Shown here piece after piece: positions 1-6,656 of a DNA stretch of 9,997 nucleotides. This DNA is from an uncultured Erysipelotrichaceae bacterium (GTDB taxonomy: Bacteria > Bacillota_I > Bacilli_A > RF39 > UBA660), in the NCBI GenBank assembly GCA_902796215.1, contig CADBNY010000087.1, positions 1-9,997 on the forward strand, in the 5' to 3' direction. The position numbers and the translations under genes were made by a program. A model generated the notes under the pieces. The model saw only the letters and a program-made list of their open reading frames with translations. It searched no databases and was not told the DNA's origin. Within the stretch, counting starts at the first letter, position 1. Each line of letters begins with the position of its first letter.

Positions 1-1
1 T

Positions 2-925
2 AATGGATGTTATGTTAATAAAGAACAAAGAAATTGGTATCAAGCTGAATGGTCATTCCCAGGAAGTTGGATTAATAATAAAACTGGAGAAATTTCGTAT
101 GCTTACAAAGGATCCGGTTGGACAGAAATGAAGAAAGCATTCTGTGTTCCATTAGATGCTAAGAATGTTAACCAAAAATGGTGGAATTGGGCTATGAAAA
201 AAACATTTAGTGGGACAAATAACTCAATTTCAAGCAATCGATATCAAGAAGAATGTGCCCCTTACGAAACATCCAATTCTATTACAAAAGTATCTTCCAT
301 TTCAAGTAGTGATATTGAAAGATGGAATATTAATGCAAAAACTGTAAAATTTGGATACTACGAGTGGAATATTCATATTCAATGCTTCTATGCATTAAAT
401 ACGAATCCAGCTATGATTACATCGACTTCATCAGATGATACGAAAAAATGTTGTGCTTCCGAATGTTGTGGAAATGATTGTAATCCACAAGGATCTTATC
501 GCATTCGTTCTGTTGACTTAAATAATTTATTCCCAGATCCAAATGGAAAACAAACTCAGCCAACCGAAGCAGGAAGACTACCTGGATTTAACTGGACAGA
601 GAATGCTACTAATATGATAAATAATAAAGGTTATACAAGTGATCCACAGAAATATATGTTAAAAGTTCAAGAACTTGGAAATAGCGTATATAATGATGAT
701 TATCTAGATTATCATTTTGATCTAAATAAACAAAACCTAAGCGAACTACAAAAAAATGCAAACTATGGTCAGTTTAATGGAAAAACAATAGAAAGAAGTA
801 ACAAAATGACAGCATACTTCAGTGATGTAATAAGAAAGTATACAAATCAAGCTCCACAGGAAAAGCCAGCAACAGAATGTAACAATTTGGAAAATTGGAA
901 ATCAATGAGATGCTATAATCCATAA
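2..925 (+). CDS. 3' part of an unrecognised Cys-rich, probably extracellular protein
   Basis: The frame is open from the first full codon of the window, so the gene starts upstream; the ATG at 128 is internal and has no ribosome binding site. The visible 307 residues end at TAA 923-925. I do not recognise the family. The protein is rich in Asn, Ser, Tyr and Trp and has 11 cysteines, five of them clustered at residues 150-160 (CC, CC and C within KKCCASECCGNDC). This suggests disulfides or metal binding outside the cytoplasm. Shortly after the cluster come SYRIRSVDLNNLFPDP and GRLPGFNWTEN, which look like a conserved module. No transmembrane segment, LPxTG motif or other anchor is seen at the C-terminus, and any signal peptide would lie outside the window. 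An extracellular or cell-surface role is inferred from composition only. It is followed by an independent promoter, so it is not part of the next operon. Confidence 0.75.
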   Translation, partial: NGCYVNKEQRNWYQAEWSFPGSWINNKTGEISYAYKGSGWTEMKKAFCVPLDAKNVNQKWWNWAMKKTFSGTNNSISSNRYQEECAPYETSNSITKVSSISSSDIERWNINAKTVKFGYYEWNIHIQCFYALNTNPAMITSTSSDDTKKCCASECCGNDCNPQGSYRIRSVDLNNLFPDPNGKQTQPTEAGRLPGFNWTENATNMINNKGYTSDPQKYMLKVQELGNSVYNDDYLDYHFDLNKQNLSELQKNANYGQFNGKTIERSNKMTAYFSDVIRKYTNQAPQEKPATECNNLENWKSMRCYNP

Positions 926-935
926 CAAAAAATGT

Positions 936-964
936 TTGTAAATAACAAAAAAATATGTTATATT
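936..964 (+). promoter_or_regulatory. Sigma-A-type promoter with extended -10 for the T-box operon
   Basis: A -35 box TTGTAA (936-941, 4 of 6 matches to TTGACA) is separated by 17 bases from a -10 box TATATT (959-964, 5 of 6 matches). A TG lies one base upstream of the -10 box (956-957), giving an extended -10. Transcription would begin near 971, just ahead of the T-box Stem I, which fits the position of the leader. This is a sequence match only. Confidence 0.6.
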
Positions 965-970
965 AATCGA

Positions 971-1195
971 TGAAAGACAAAAAAGCAGGTGCGAAAGACG
1001 GAATATTTGGAATTATCAAGAGAGCTTGTGGATGGTGAAAACAAGTTAATAAAAAATATTCAAATCACTTTCAAGTTGCGATTTATGGATAAGATAAATA
1101 CGGTAACGCGTTATAGTCCCGAGAGATAAGCAAATACTTATAAAATAAGGTGGTACCACGAGAACTTCGTCCTTAGGACAAGTTCTTTTTATTTT
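971..1195 (+). ncRNA. T-box leader (tRNA-Ile responsive) upstream of exchanger and ileS
   Basis: This is a T-box riboswitch, which senses aminoacylation of its tRNA and antiterminates when uncharged tRNA binds. Stem I is recognisable: an AGAGAG element (1019-1024), the helix CTTGT/ACAAG (1025-1029 with 1041-1045) and a GGATGGTGAAA apical loop (1030-1040). Lower down, GAATATT (1001-1007) pairs with AATATTC (1055-1061) and GAAAG (993-997) with CTTTC (1068-1072). The internal loop between them carries AAATCA at 1062-1067. I read ATC (1064-1066, followed by a purine) as the specifier codon, which means Ile and agrees with ileS in the same unit. The conserved T-box sequence AAGGTGGTACCACG is at 1147-1160 and contains the TGGT bulge that pairs with the tRNA acceptor end. 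The intrinsic terminator follows directly. T-box identity is secure; the specifier call depends on my manual fold. Confidence 0.92.
1161..1195 (+). terminator. T-box leader terminator
   Basis: AGAACTT (1161-1167) pairs with AAGTTCT (1180-1186) and GTCC (1169-1172) with GGAC (1176-1179). The loop is TTA, C1168 is bulged, and a T-rich run follows (1186-1195). The 5' arm begins right after the T-box motif, as expected for a terminator that competes with the antiterminator. Confidence 0.88.
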
Positions 1196-1228
1196 AAAGA
1201 AACATAGAATAAAAAAAGGAGTGAGAAT

Positions 1229-2176
1229 ATGATAATGAGTATTATTTTACTAATACTTGGGTTTACAATTTTAATAAAAGGAGCAGATTTATTTGTAGAT
1301 GGAGCTAGTGGAATTGCTGGAAATTTTAAAATATCTAAAATGCTAATAGGTTTAACGATAGTAGCATTTGGAACTAGTGCTCCAGAGTTTGCAGTAAGTG
1401 TAAAATCTCTTTTAGCTAAAAGTGGAGATATAGTATTAGGCAATGTAATTGGTAGTAACATACTAAATATATTATTAATTTTAGGATGTAGTGCTCTCGT
1501 TCATTCATTAACAGTAAAAAATAACACAGTAAAAAAAGAATTACCAATTACAATGTTATTTACTACTTTATTTGCAGTTTTATTATCCGATAGTATTTTT
1601 GATAAAGGAATAGCTAATCAATTTACTAGATTGGATGGAATTGTCTTATTATTATTTTTTAGTGTTTTTATCTACTATTTAATATCAATGGCAAGAAAAA
1701 AAATAGAAGAGGAACAAGAAGTAATTCTACCAATGTCAAAATCCATACTGTTTACCATAATTGGTATAGCAGGAATTGTATTAGGAAGCAATTTCGTAGT
1801 CGATTCAGCAGTTTTTTTAGCTAAATCTTTAGGAGTAAGTGAACGGTTAATTGCATTAACTATTATTGCTTTTGGAACAAGCTTGCCAGAATTAGTGACC
1901 AGTATTACCGCAACAAAAAAAGGAGAATATGACATTGCAATAGGAAATGTAGTGGGAAGTAATATATTTAATATAGGAATGGTTATTGGTGTACCAGTAG
2001 CTCTTTTTGGTGGAATAGGATTAATTAATTTTAGCTATATTGACTTATTAGTGATGATCATATCTGCTATTTTCTTATTTATGTTTTCATTTAATGATTA
2101 TAAAATAAGTAGAAAAGAAGGTTTCTTATTTTTGATATTATTTGTAACATACTATACTTACGTATTAATAAGTTAA
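1229..2176 (+). CDS. CaCA-family sodium/calcium exchanger-like membrane protein (YrbG-like)
   Basis: This is a 315-residue integral membrane protein of the Ca2+:cation antiporter family, which moves Ca2+ against Na+ or H+ across the cytoplasmic membrane. Both family alpha-repeats are present and intact. The first has GTSAPE at about residues 48-53, followed by GNVIGSNILNI. The second has GTSLPE at 216-221, followed by GNVVGSNIFNIG. Glu53 and Glu221 correspond to the ion-binding acidic residues of the family. The rest is a series of hydrophobic helices in two halves, joined by a charged loop (ARKKIEEEQE, about residue 155), and the length is normal for bacterial members. The start at 1229 has AAGGAG at 1216-1221 with 7 bases spacing; ATG 1235 is a less well spaced alternative. 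It lies between the Ile-type T-box leader and ileS, 12 bases from the latter, so it should be co-transcribed with ileS. The transported ion is not decidable from sequence. Confidence 0.92.
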   Translation: MIMSIILLILGFTILIKGADLFVDGASGIAGNFKISKMLIGLTIVAFGTSAPEFAVSVKSLLAKSGDIVLGNVIGSNILNILLILGCSALVHSLTVKNNTVKKELPITMLFTTLFAVLLSDSIFDKGIANQFTRLDGIVLLLFFSVFIYYLISMARKKIEEEQEVILPMSKSILFTIIGIAGIVLGSNFVVDSAVFLAKSLGVSERLIALTIIAFGTSLPELVTSITATKKGEYDIAIGNVVGSNIFNIGMVIGVPVALFGGIGLINFSYIDLLVMIISAIFLFMFSFNDYKISRKEGFLFLILFVTYYTYVLIS

Positions 2177-2188
2177 AGGAGTGATAAA

Positions 2189-5100
2189 ATGAAATTTAAA
2201 AAATTAGAACAAGGAAAAATAAATGAAATAGAAAAAAAATATGGAGAATATTGGGAAAAAGAAAAAATTTTTGAAAAAACAATAAAAAATAGAAAAGATA
2301 ATGAGAATTATGTTTTCTATGATGGACCAGCTACTGCCAATGGTATGCCTGGTATTCATCACATGATGGCCAAACTAATTAAAGACACAATATGTAAGTA
2401 TAAAACAATGGATGGTTATAGAGTATTAAGAAAAGTAGGTTGGGATACCCATGGTTTACCTGTAGAACTACAAGTAGAAAAAGAACTAAAATTTACAAGT
2501 AAAGAGGACATTGAAAAATATGGTATAAAAGAATTTAATCAAAAATGTCGTGAAAGTGTTTGGAAAAATGAAGAATATTTCACAAAGTTTACAAAAGAAA
2601 TGGGACAATTCATTGATTTGGAACATCCATATGTTACATATGATAATAATTATATAGAAACAGAATGGTGGATTTTAAAGAAAATATTTGATGATGGATA
2701 TATCTATAATGGATTAAAAATTGTCCCATGGTGTCCAAGATGTGGAACAGGTCTTGCTTCTCACGAAGTAGCACAAGGATATAAAGAAATATCAGTAAAT
2801 ACAGTATATGTTCCATTCAAGGCAAAAGATGAAGAAAATACTTATTATTTAGTATGGACAACAACTCCATGGACTTTGATGTCTAATATTGCTTTATGCG
2901 TTAATCCAAAGGAAACTTATGTTAAATGCTTATCAAAAGGATATAATTTTATTGTAGCAAAAGATCTAGCAAACAAAATTTTAGGAGAAGACTATGAAGT
3001 AGTTGAAGAATATAAAGGAAAAGATCTAGAAAATCGTGAATATGAACAATTAATGCCAATATTAAAAGCACCTAAGAATAAAAAACAATTTATTGTTACT
3101 TGTGCAGACTATGTAACAATGGAAGATGGTACTGGTATTGTTCATATCGCTCCAGCATTTGGACAAGATGACTACGAAGTAGGAATAAAATATGATTTAG
3201 CAATATTAAATCCAGTCGGAGAAGATGGTTGCTACACAGAAGGACCTTGGAAAGGTAGATTAGTTGTCGATAGTGAATTAGAAGTAGATATTATTAAGTA
3301 TCTAGCTGAAAATGATAAGCTATTTAAAAAACAAAAAATGAATCACGACTATCCTCATTGTTGGAGATGTGATACACCACTTGTTTATTATTCAAAACCA
3401 TCTTTATATATTAAAACAACAGCCAAACAAAAAGAGATTATTGAAGAAAATAAAAAGATTAATTGGTATCCAGATTATGTAGGAGAAAAACGTTTTGGAA
3501 ACTGGTTAGAAAACATGAATGACTGGGCAATATCTCGTAATCGTTATTGGGGTACACCAATTCCTCTTTGGAGATGTGATTGTGGTCATGATGAAATGAT
3601 AGGATCACGAAAGGAACTTGTTGAAAAAGCAATTGAAGACATTGATGAGACAATTGAACTACATAGACCATATGTAGATGATGTTCACATCAAGTGTCCA
3701 AAATGTGGAAAAATAATGACTAGAGTGAAAGATGTAATGGACTGCTGGTTTGATAGTGGATCTATGCCATTTGCTCAATATCACTATCCATTTGAAAACA
3801 AAGAAATATTTGAAGAACAATTTCCAGCAGACTTCATAGCAGAAGGAATTGATCAGACCAGAGGTTGGTTCTATACATTACTAGTAGTATCAATGTTTGT
3901 AATGGGAAAATCTTCTTATAAAAATGTTTTAGTAAATGATTTACTATTAGACAAATATGGTCAAAAAATGCATAAATCAAGAGGAAATGCTATCTCACCA
4001 TTTGAAATCATGGAAGAATATGGAGCAGATACAGTAAGATTTTATATGCTACATACATCTCCAGTATGGACACCTCTAAAGTTTGATGTGGAAGGATTAA
4101 AAGAAATCTATTCAAAATATATTTCTACTTTTAAAAATACATATTCATTCTTTGAGATGTATGCCAATGCAGATCATATTAATCCAAGAGAATATGATAT
4201 TCCGGTAAAGAATAGAGAATTAATTGACAAATGGTTAATTTCAAAATCAAATAAATTAATTAAAAATGTTCGTGAAGCTCTATCAGAATATGATCTTAAT
4301 AAGGTATGTAAATTAATAATTCCATTCTTAAATGATGATTTATCAAACTGGTACATTAGAAGTAATAGAAGAAGATTCTGGGATTCTGAATTAACAGAAT
4401 CTAAAAAAGCAGTATATTTAACAATGTATGAAATATTAGTAACATTATGTAAAATATGTGCACCAATTACCCCATTCTTAACAGAAGAAATTTATAAAAA
4501 GCTAACAAACGAAAAATCAGTTCATCTAGCAGACTTCCCAGTAGAAAATATAGAGCTTATTGATGAAACTGTAGAGGAAAGAATGGACTTAGTAAGAGAT
4601 ATTTGTTCCTTAGGAAGATTTGCTAGAGAAGAAGTAAATATAAAAGTTCGTCAACCAATACAAAGTCTAATCCTTCTAAAAAGTGATGAAATGATTATTG
4701 GAGATTTACTTCCTGTCATAAAAGAAGAATTAAATGTAAAAGAAGTCCAATTTAAAGAGGATATGACAGAATACTTAGAATATATTGCAAAACCAAACTT
4801 CCAAATTTTAGGAAAAACATTAGGCCCAAAAATAAAAGAATTACAAGAAATTCTCAATAAATTAACATCAAAAGAGATTAGCAAGATAATGGATAAAGGA
4901 TTAAAAATAAAACTAGGTGGAAAAAGCTTTGAATTAACAGAAGAAAACACTTTAATATCTATTAAACAAAAAGAAGGATACGCATCAACAAGTAATAATA
5001 AAACAATAGTAGTACTAGATACAGAATTAACAGAAGAACTAATTTTAGAAGGTCTAGCAAGAGAATTTGTAAGAAAAGTACAATCTTTAAGAAAAGATGC

Positions 5101-5290
5101 AGATTTTGTCATAACAGATCATATTAATGTATATTACAATGGTACAGAAAAAATTGAGAAGATGTTAACTCTTCATAAAGACTACATTATGGGAGAAATA
5201 TTAGGAGAGAAACTAATAAAAGATACTTCTTTAAAAGATAAATATGATTTAAATGATGAAGAAATATACATAAAAATAGAAAAAATATAA
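2189..5290 (+). CDS. ileS: Isoleucyl-tRNA synthetase, long clostridial type with GxHH signature
   Basis: This cytoplasmic class I enzyme charges tRNA-Ile with isoleucine; at 1033 residues it is full length for the eukaryote-like (type 2) bacterial IleRS. The ATP-site signature, usually HxGH, reads GIHH (residues 55-58) within PATANGMPGIHHMMAK. The second signature reads KMHKS (593-597), keeping both lysines. The CP1 editing domain is present, with TTTPWT (224-229) and GTGIVHIAPAFGQDD (314-328), so mischarged Val-tRNA should be cleared. Cysteine pairs are seen at C182/C185 and at C463/C465 with C503/C506, the latter resembling a zinc site. The DWAISRNRYWG and DCWFDSGS blocks are intact, and an anticodon-binding region (FLTEEIYKKL) and a C-terminal domain follow. 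AAAGGAG at 2175-2181 overlaps the preceding stop codon and fixes the start. The upstream Ile T-box is the expected control. Family known examples with GxHH have been linked to strong mupirocin resistance; that property is inferred here. Confidence 0.97.
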   Translation: MKFKKLEQGKINEIEKKYGEYWEKEKIFEKTIKNRKDNENYVFYDGPATANGMPGIHHMMAKLIKDTICKYKTMDGYRVLRKVGWDTHGLPVELQVEKELKFTSKEDIEKYGIKEFNQKCRESVWKNEEYFTKFTKEMGQFIDLEHPYVTYDNNYIETEWWILKKIFDDGYIYNGLKIVPWCPRCGTGLASHEVAQGYKEISVNTVYVPFKAKDEENTYYLVWTTTPWTLMSNIALCVNPKETYVKCLSKGYNFIVAKDLANKILGEDYEVVEEYKGKDLENREYEQLMPILKAPKNKKQFIVTCADYVTMEDGTGIVHIAPAFGQDDYEVGIKYDLAILNPVGEDGCYTEGPWKGRLVVDSELEVDIIKYLAENDKLFKKQKMNHDYPHCWRCDTPLVYYSKPSLYIKTTAKQKEIIEENKKINWYPDYVGEKRFGNWLENMNDWAISRNRYWGTPIPLWRCDCGHDEMIGSRKELVEKAIEDIDETIELHRPYVDDVHIKCPKCGKIMTRVKDVMDCWFDSGSMPFAQYHYPFENKEIFEEQFPADFIAEGIDQTRGWFYTLLVVSMFVMGKSSYKNVLVNDLLLDKYGQKMHKSRGNAISPFEIMEEYGADTVRFYMLHTSPVWTPLKFDVEGLKEIYSKYISTFKNTYSFFEMYANADHINPREYDIPVKNRELIDKWLISKSNKLIKNVREALSEYDLNKVCKLIIPFLNDDLSNWYIRSNRRRFWDSELTESKKAVYLTMYEILVTLCKICAPITPFLTEEIYKKLTNEKSVHLADFPVENIELIDETVEERMDLVRDICSLGRFAREEVNIKVRQPIQSLILLKSDEMIIGDLLPVIKEELNVKEVQFKEDMTEYLEYIAKPNFQILGKTLGPKIKELQEILNKLTSKEISKIMDKGLKIKLGGKSFELTEENTLISIKQKEGYASTSNNKTIVVLDTELTEELILEGLAREFVRKVQSLRKDADFVITDHINVYYNGTEKIEKMLTLHKDYIMGEILGEKLIKDTSLKDKYDLNDEEIYIKIEKI

Positions 5291-5293
5291 AAG

Positions 5294-5328
5294 AAAAATC
5301 TATATGACTCCAACATATAGATTTTTAT
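5294..5328 (+). terminator. Intrinsic terminator after ileS
   Basis: A perfect 13-bp stem pairs AAAAATCTATATG (5294-5306) with CATATAGATTTTT (5314-5326) around a 7-base loop. It starts three bases after the ileS stop. The A-run on one arm and T-run on the other mean it could also act on the opposite strand, though no minus-strand gene is seen here. Confidence 0.85.
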
Positions 5329-5356
5329 TATGAAATTGATAAATTTGATAAGACCA

Positions 5357-5409
5357 CAATTACTATTGATTCATATCACATAAATACCATATTATATGAA
5401 AAGTAATTG
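5357..5409 (+). other. Long imperfect inverted repeat in the ileS-to-thioredoxin gap
   Basis: CAATTACT (5357-5364) pairs with AGTAATTG (5402-5409) and TTCATAT (5370-5376) with ATATGAA (5394-5400). An asymmetric bulge (ATTGA opposite A) separates the two helices and a 17-base loop closes the structure. It has no T-run, so it is not an ordinary terminator. It overlaps a possible promoter and could be a protein-binding operator or a 5' leader structure; the function is unknown. Confidence 0.45.
5366..5395 (+). promoter_or_regulatory. Candidate promoter for the four-gene unit 5471-8396
   Basis: TTGATT (5366-5371, 4 of 6) and TATTAT (5390-5395, 5 of 6) are separated by 18 bases, inside the inverted repeat at 5357-5409. 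A second possible -10, TAAAAT at 5442-5447, is nearer the gene but lacks a convincing -35. A promoter is expected because the ileS terminator lies upstream; which of the two is used cannot be settled by eye. Confidence 0.35.
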
Positions 5410-5470
5410 GAAGACCTATTTCCTTTTTCCTAATTTTATTGTAAAATAGAAAAGAAGTTTAGGTGATAAA

Positions 5471-5899
5471 ATGAATGATCCAGAATTTATTATGTTAAGA
5501 AATAGATTTCTATTAGGTGTTTTAGTAGCCATAATTTTTATAGTACCATTATTTTTCTTTTTCAAAAATAAATTAATAAGTAATGAAGATATCCTACAAA
5601 AAATAAGAAATAACGAAACATTAATGATATTAGTAGTAGAAAATGATTGTATTGAGTGCAAAAACTATCAAGAACAACTGAATAACAATGGCATAGGATA
5701 TATGAAAGTAAATAAATCAAAAGACACAAACTATGAATTAATATTAAATGAATTAAATATGAGTTATGATGATGTTACTTCTCCATCAATCATATATGTA
5801 AAAAACAAAAAAGTAGTATCAACTCTAACAAATATGAAAACAAATGAAGAAATAAAAAGTTTCATTGTAAATTACAAATTAGAAGGGAATGGAGAGTAA
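5471..5899 (+). CDS. Membrane-anchored thioredoxin-like protein
   Basis: This 142-residue protein has one N-terminal membrane helix at about residues 13-31 (FLLGVLVAIIFIVPLFFFF), followed by a thioredoxin-like domain. That domain carries a CxxC motif, C60-I-E-C63, after the strand LMILVVEND, and a probable cis-proline in TSPSIIYVKN (Pro105), at about the usual distance. These features suggest a thiol-disulfide oxidoreductase or redox-active thioredoxin fold. The basic RNR before the helix and the KNK after it make topology uncertain, though an N-in arrangement would put the domain outside the membrane. I cannot name the substrate or subfamily. The start at 5471 has AGGTGAT just upstream. The stop codon is immediately followed by the ATG of the next gene, so expression is probably coupled. 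The acidic CIEC dipeptide is not the classical CGPC of thioredoxin. Confidence 0.75.
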   Translation: MNDPEFIMLRNRFLLGVLVAIIFIVPLFFFFKNKLISNEDILQKIRNNETLMILVVENDCIECKNYQEQLNNNGIGYMKVNKSKDTNYELILNELNMSYDDVTSPSIIYVKNKKVVSTLTNMKTNEEIKSFIVNYKLEGNGE

Positions 5900-6643
5900 A
5901 TGAAAAATATTGTTGCTTTAGTAACCGGTGGAAATAGAGGAATAGGTGCAAAATGTATCGAAGAATTTGCAAAATCTGGAGTAAATGTTATTATTAATTA
6001 TTGTCATCACGAAAAAGAGGCTAAAGATTTAGAAAAATATATAAAAGAAACATACAAAGTAAAAGTTTTAACAATCAAATGTGATGTTTCAAATAGTGAA
6101 GAAGTAGAAAAAATGGCCAATACTATTGTAGATACTTTTGGAGGAATTGATATTTTGGTAAATAATGCTGGAATATCAAGAGATAGTCTACTTCTAGATA
6201 AAAGCATTAAAGATTTTAAAAGAATTTTAGATGTAAACTTAATAGGAACTTATTTATGCAGTAAATACATTGGAAAGATTATGCTAGAGCAAAAGAAAGG
6301 TAAAATAATAAATGTTTCTTCAACAAATGCAATAGATACTTTTTATCCAGAAAGTTGTGACTATGATGCATCAAAAGCAGGAGTAATCTCTTTAACTCAT
6401 AACTTTGCTAGAGAATTTGCTCCATTTATCTCAGTAAATTGTATCTGTCCTGGCTGGGTAAAAACAGGTATGAATAAAGAACTAAGTCTTGAACAAATTA
6501 ACGAAGAAAAGAAAAAAATACTATTAGGAAGATTTGCTGAACCAGAAGAAATAGCAAAAGTTATTCTCTTTTTAGCAAGTTCAAAAGCTAGTTATATAAA
6601 TGATTCAATTATTAGAGTAGACGGTGGAAAATATAACAGTTAA
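5900..6643 (+). CDS. Short-chain dehydrogenase/reductase (FabG-like SDR)
   Basis: This 247-residue cytoplasmic oxidoreductase is of the classical SDR family, which uses NAD(P)H to interconvert carbonyl and hydroxyl groups. The cofactor motif TGGNRGIG is at residues 9-16, NNAG at 88-91 and the active-site Asn is probably N113 (DVNL). The catalytic Ser is about S141 (INVSS), followed by Tyr155 and Lys159 (YDASK). The C-terminal part has PGWVKTGM, GRFAEPEEIA and a final VDGG, as in 3-oxoacyl-ACP reductases. The Ser-to-Tyr gap appears one residue longer than in E. coli FabG. FabG is the closest general match, but there is no fatty-acid gene in the window, so a different substrate is quite possible and I leave the symbol empty. 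It begins directly after the stop of the thioredoxin-like gene, with GGAGAG upstream. Its stop codon overlaps the ribosome binding site of the next gene. Confidence 0.92.
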   Translation: MKNIVALVTGGNRGIGAKCIEEFAKSGVNVIINYCHHEKEAKDLEKYIKETYKVKVLTIKCDVSNSEEVEKMANTIVDTFGGIDILVNNAGISRDSLLLDKSIKDFKRILDVNLIGTYLCSKYIGKIMLEQKKGKIINVSSTNAIDTFYPESCDYDASKAGVISLTHNFAREFAPFISVNCICPGWVKTGMNKELSLEQINEEKKKILLGRFAEPEEIAKVILFLASSKASYINDSIIRVDGGKYNS

Positions 6644-6648
6644 GGAGG
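6642..6648 (+). promoter_or_regulatory. Ribosome binding site that fixes the start at 6657
   Basis: AAGGAGG, a perfect anti-16S match, lies 8 bases before ATG 6657 and overlaps the TAA stop of the SDR gene. It rules out the in-frame GTG at 6624 as the real start and suggests translational coupling. Confidence 0.85.
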
Positions 6649-6656
6649 ATTCAACA

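Noticed and set aside
922..953. Direct repeat ATAACAAAAAA at 922-932 and 942-952, considered as an operator or terminator
   Set aside because: Low-complexity A-run sequence, no stable stem, and it overlaps the stop codon and the spacer of the next promoter.
1189..1461. Minus-strand reading frame of 90 codons overlapping the exchanger gene
   Set aside because: It lies opposite a well-supported conserved gene and the T-box terminator, and has no recognisable protein features; the other minus-strand frames (for example 1675-1935 and 4651-5112) are shadows in the same way.
3965..3979. KMHKS as a sign of an inactive synthetase
   Set aside because: Both lysines of the motif are kept, the third position varies in active enzymes, and the gene is otherwise complete and under T-box control.
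5330..5383. Short 17-codon frame (MKLINLIRPQLLL...) after the ileS terminator
   Set aside because: It has no ribosome binding site and overlaps the inverted repeat and probable promoter; a chance frame in AT-rich DNA.
6624..6656. GTG 6624 as an earlier start of the YnbB-like gene
   Set aside because: It would overlap the SDR gene by 20 bases and has no ribosome site, while ATG 6657 has a perfect AAGGAGG at ideal spacing.
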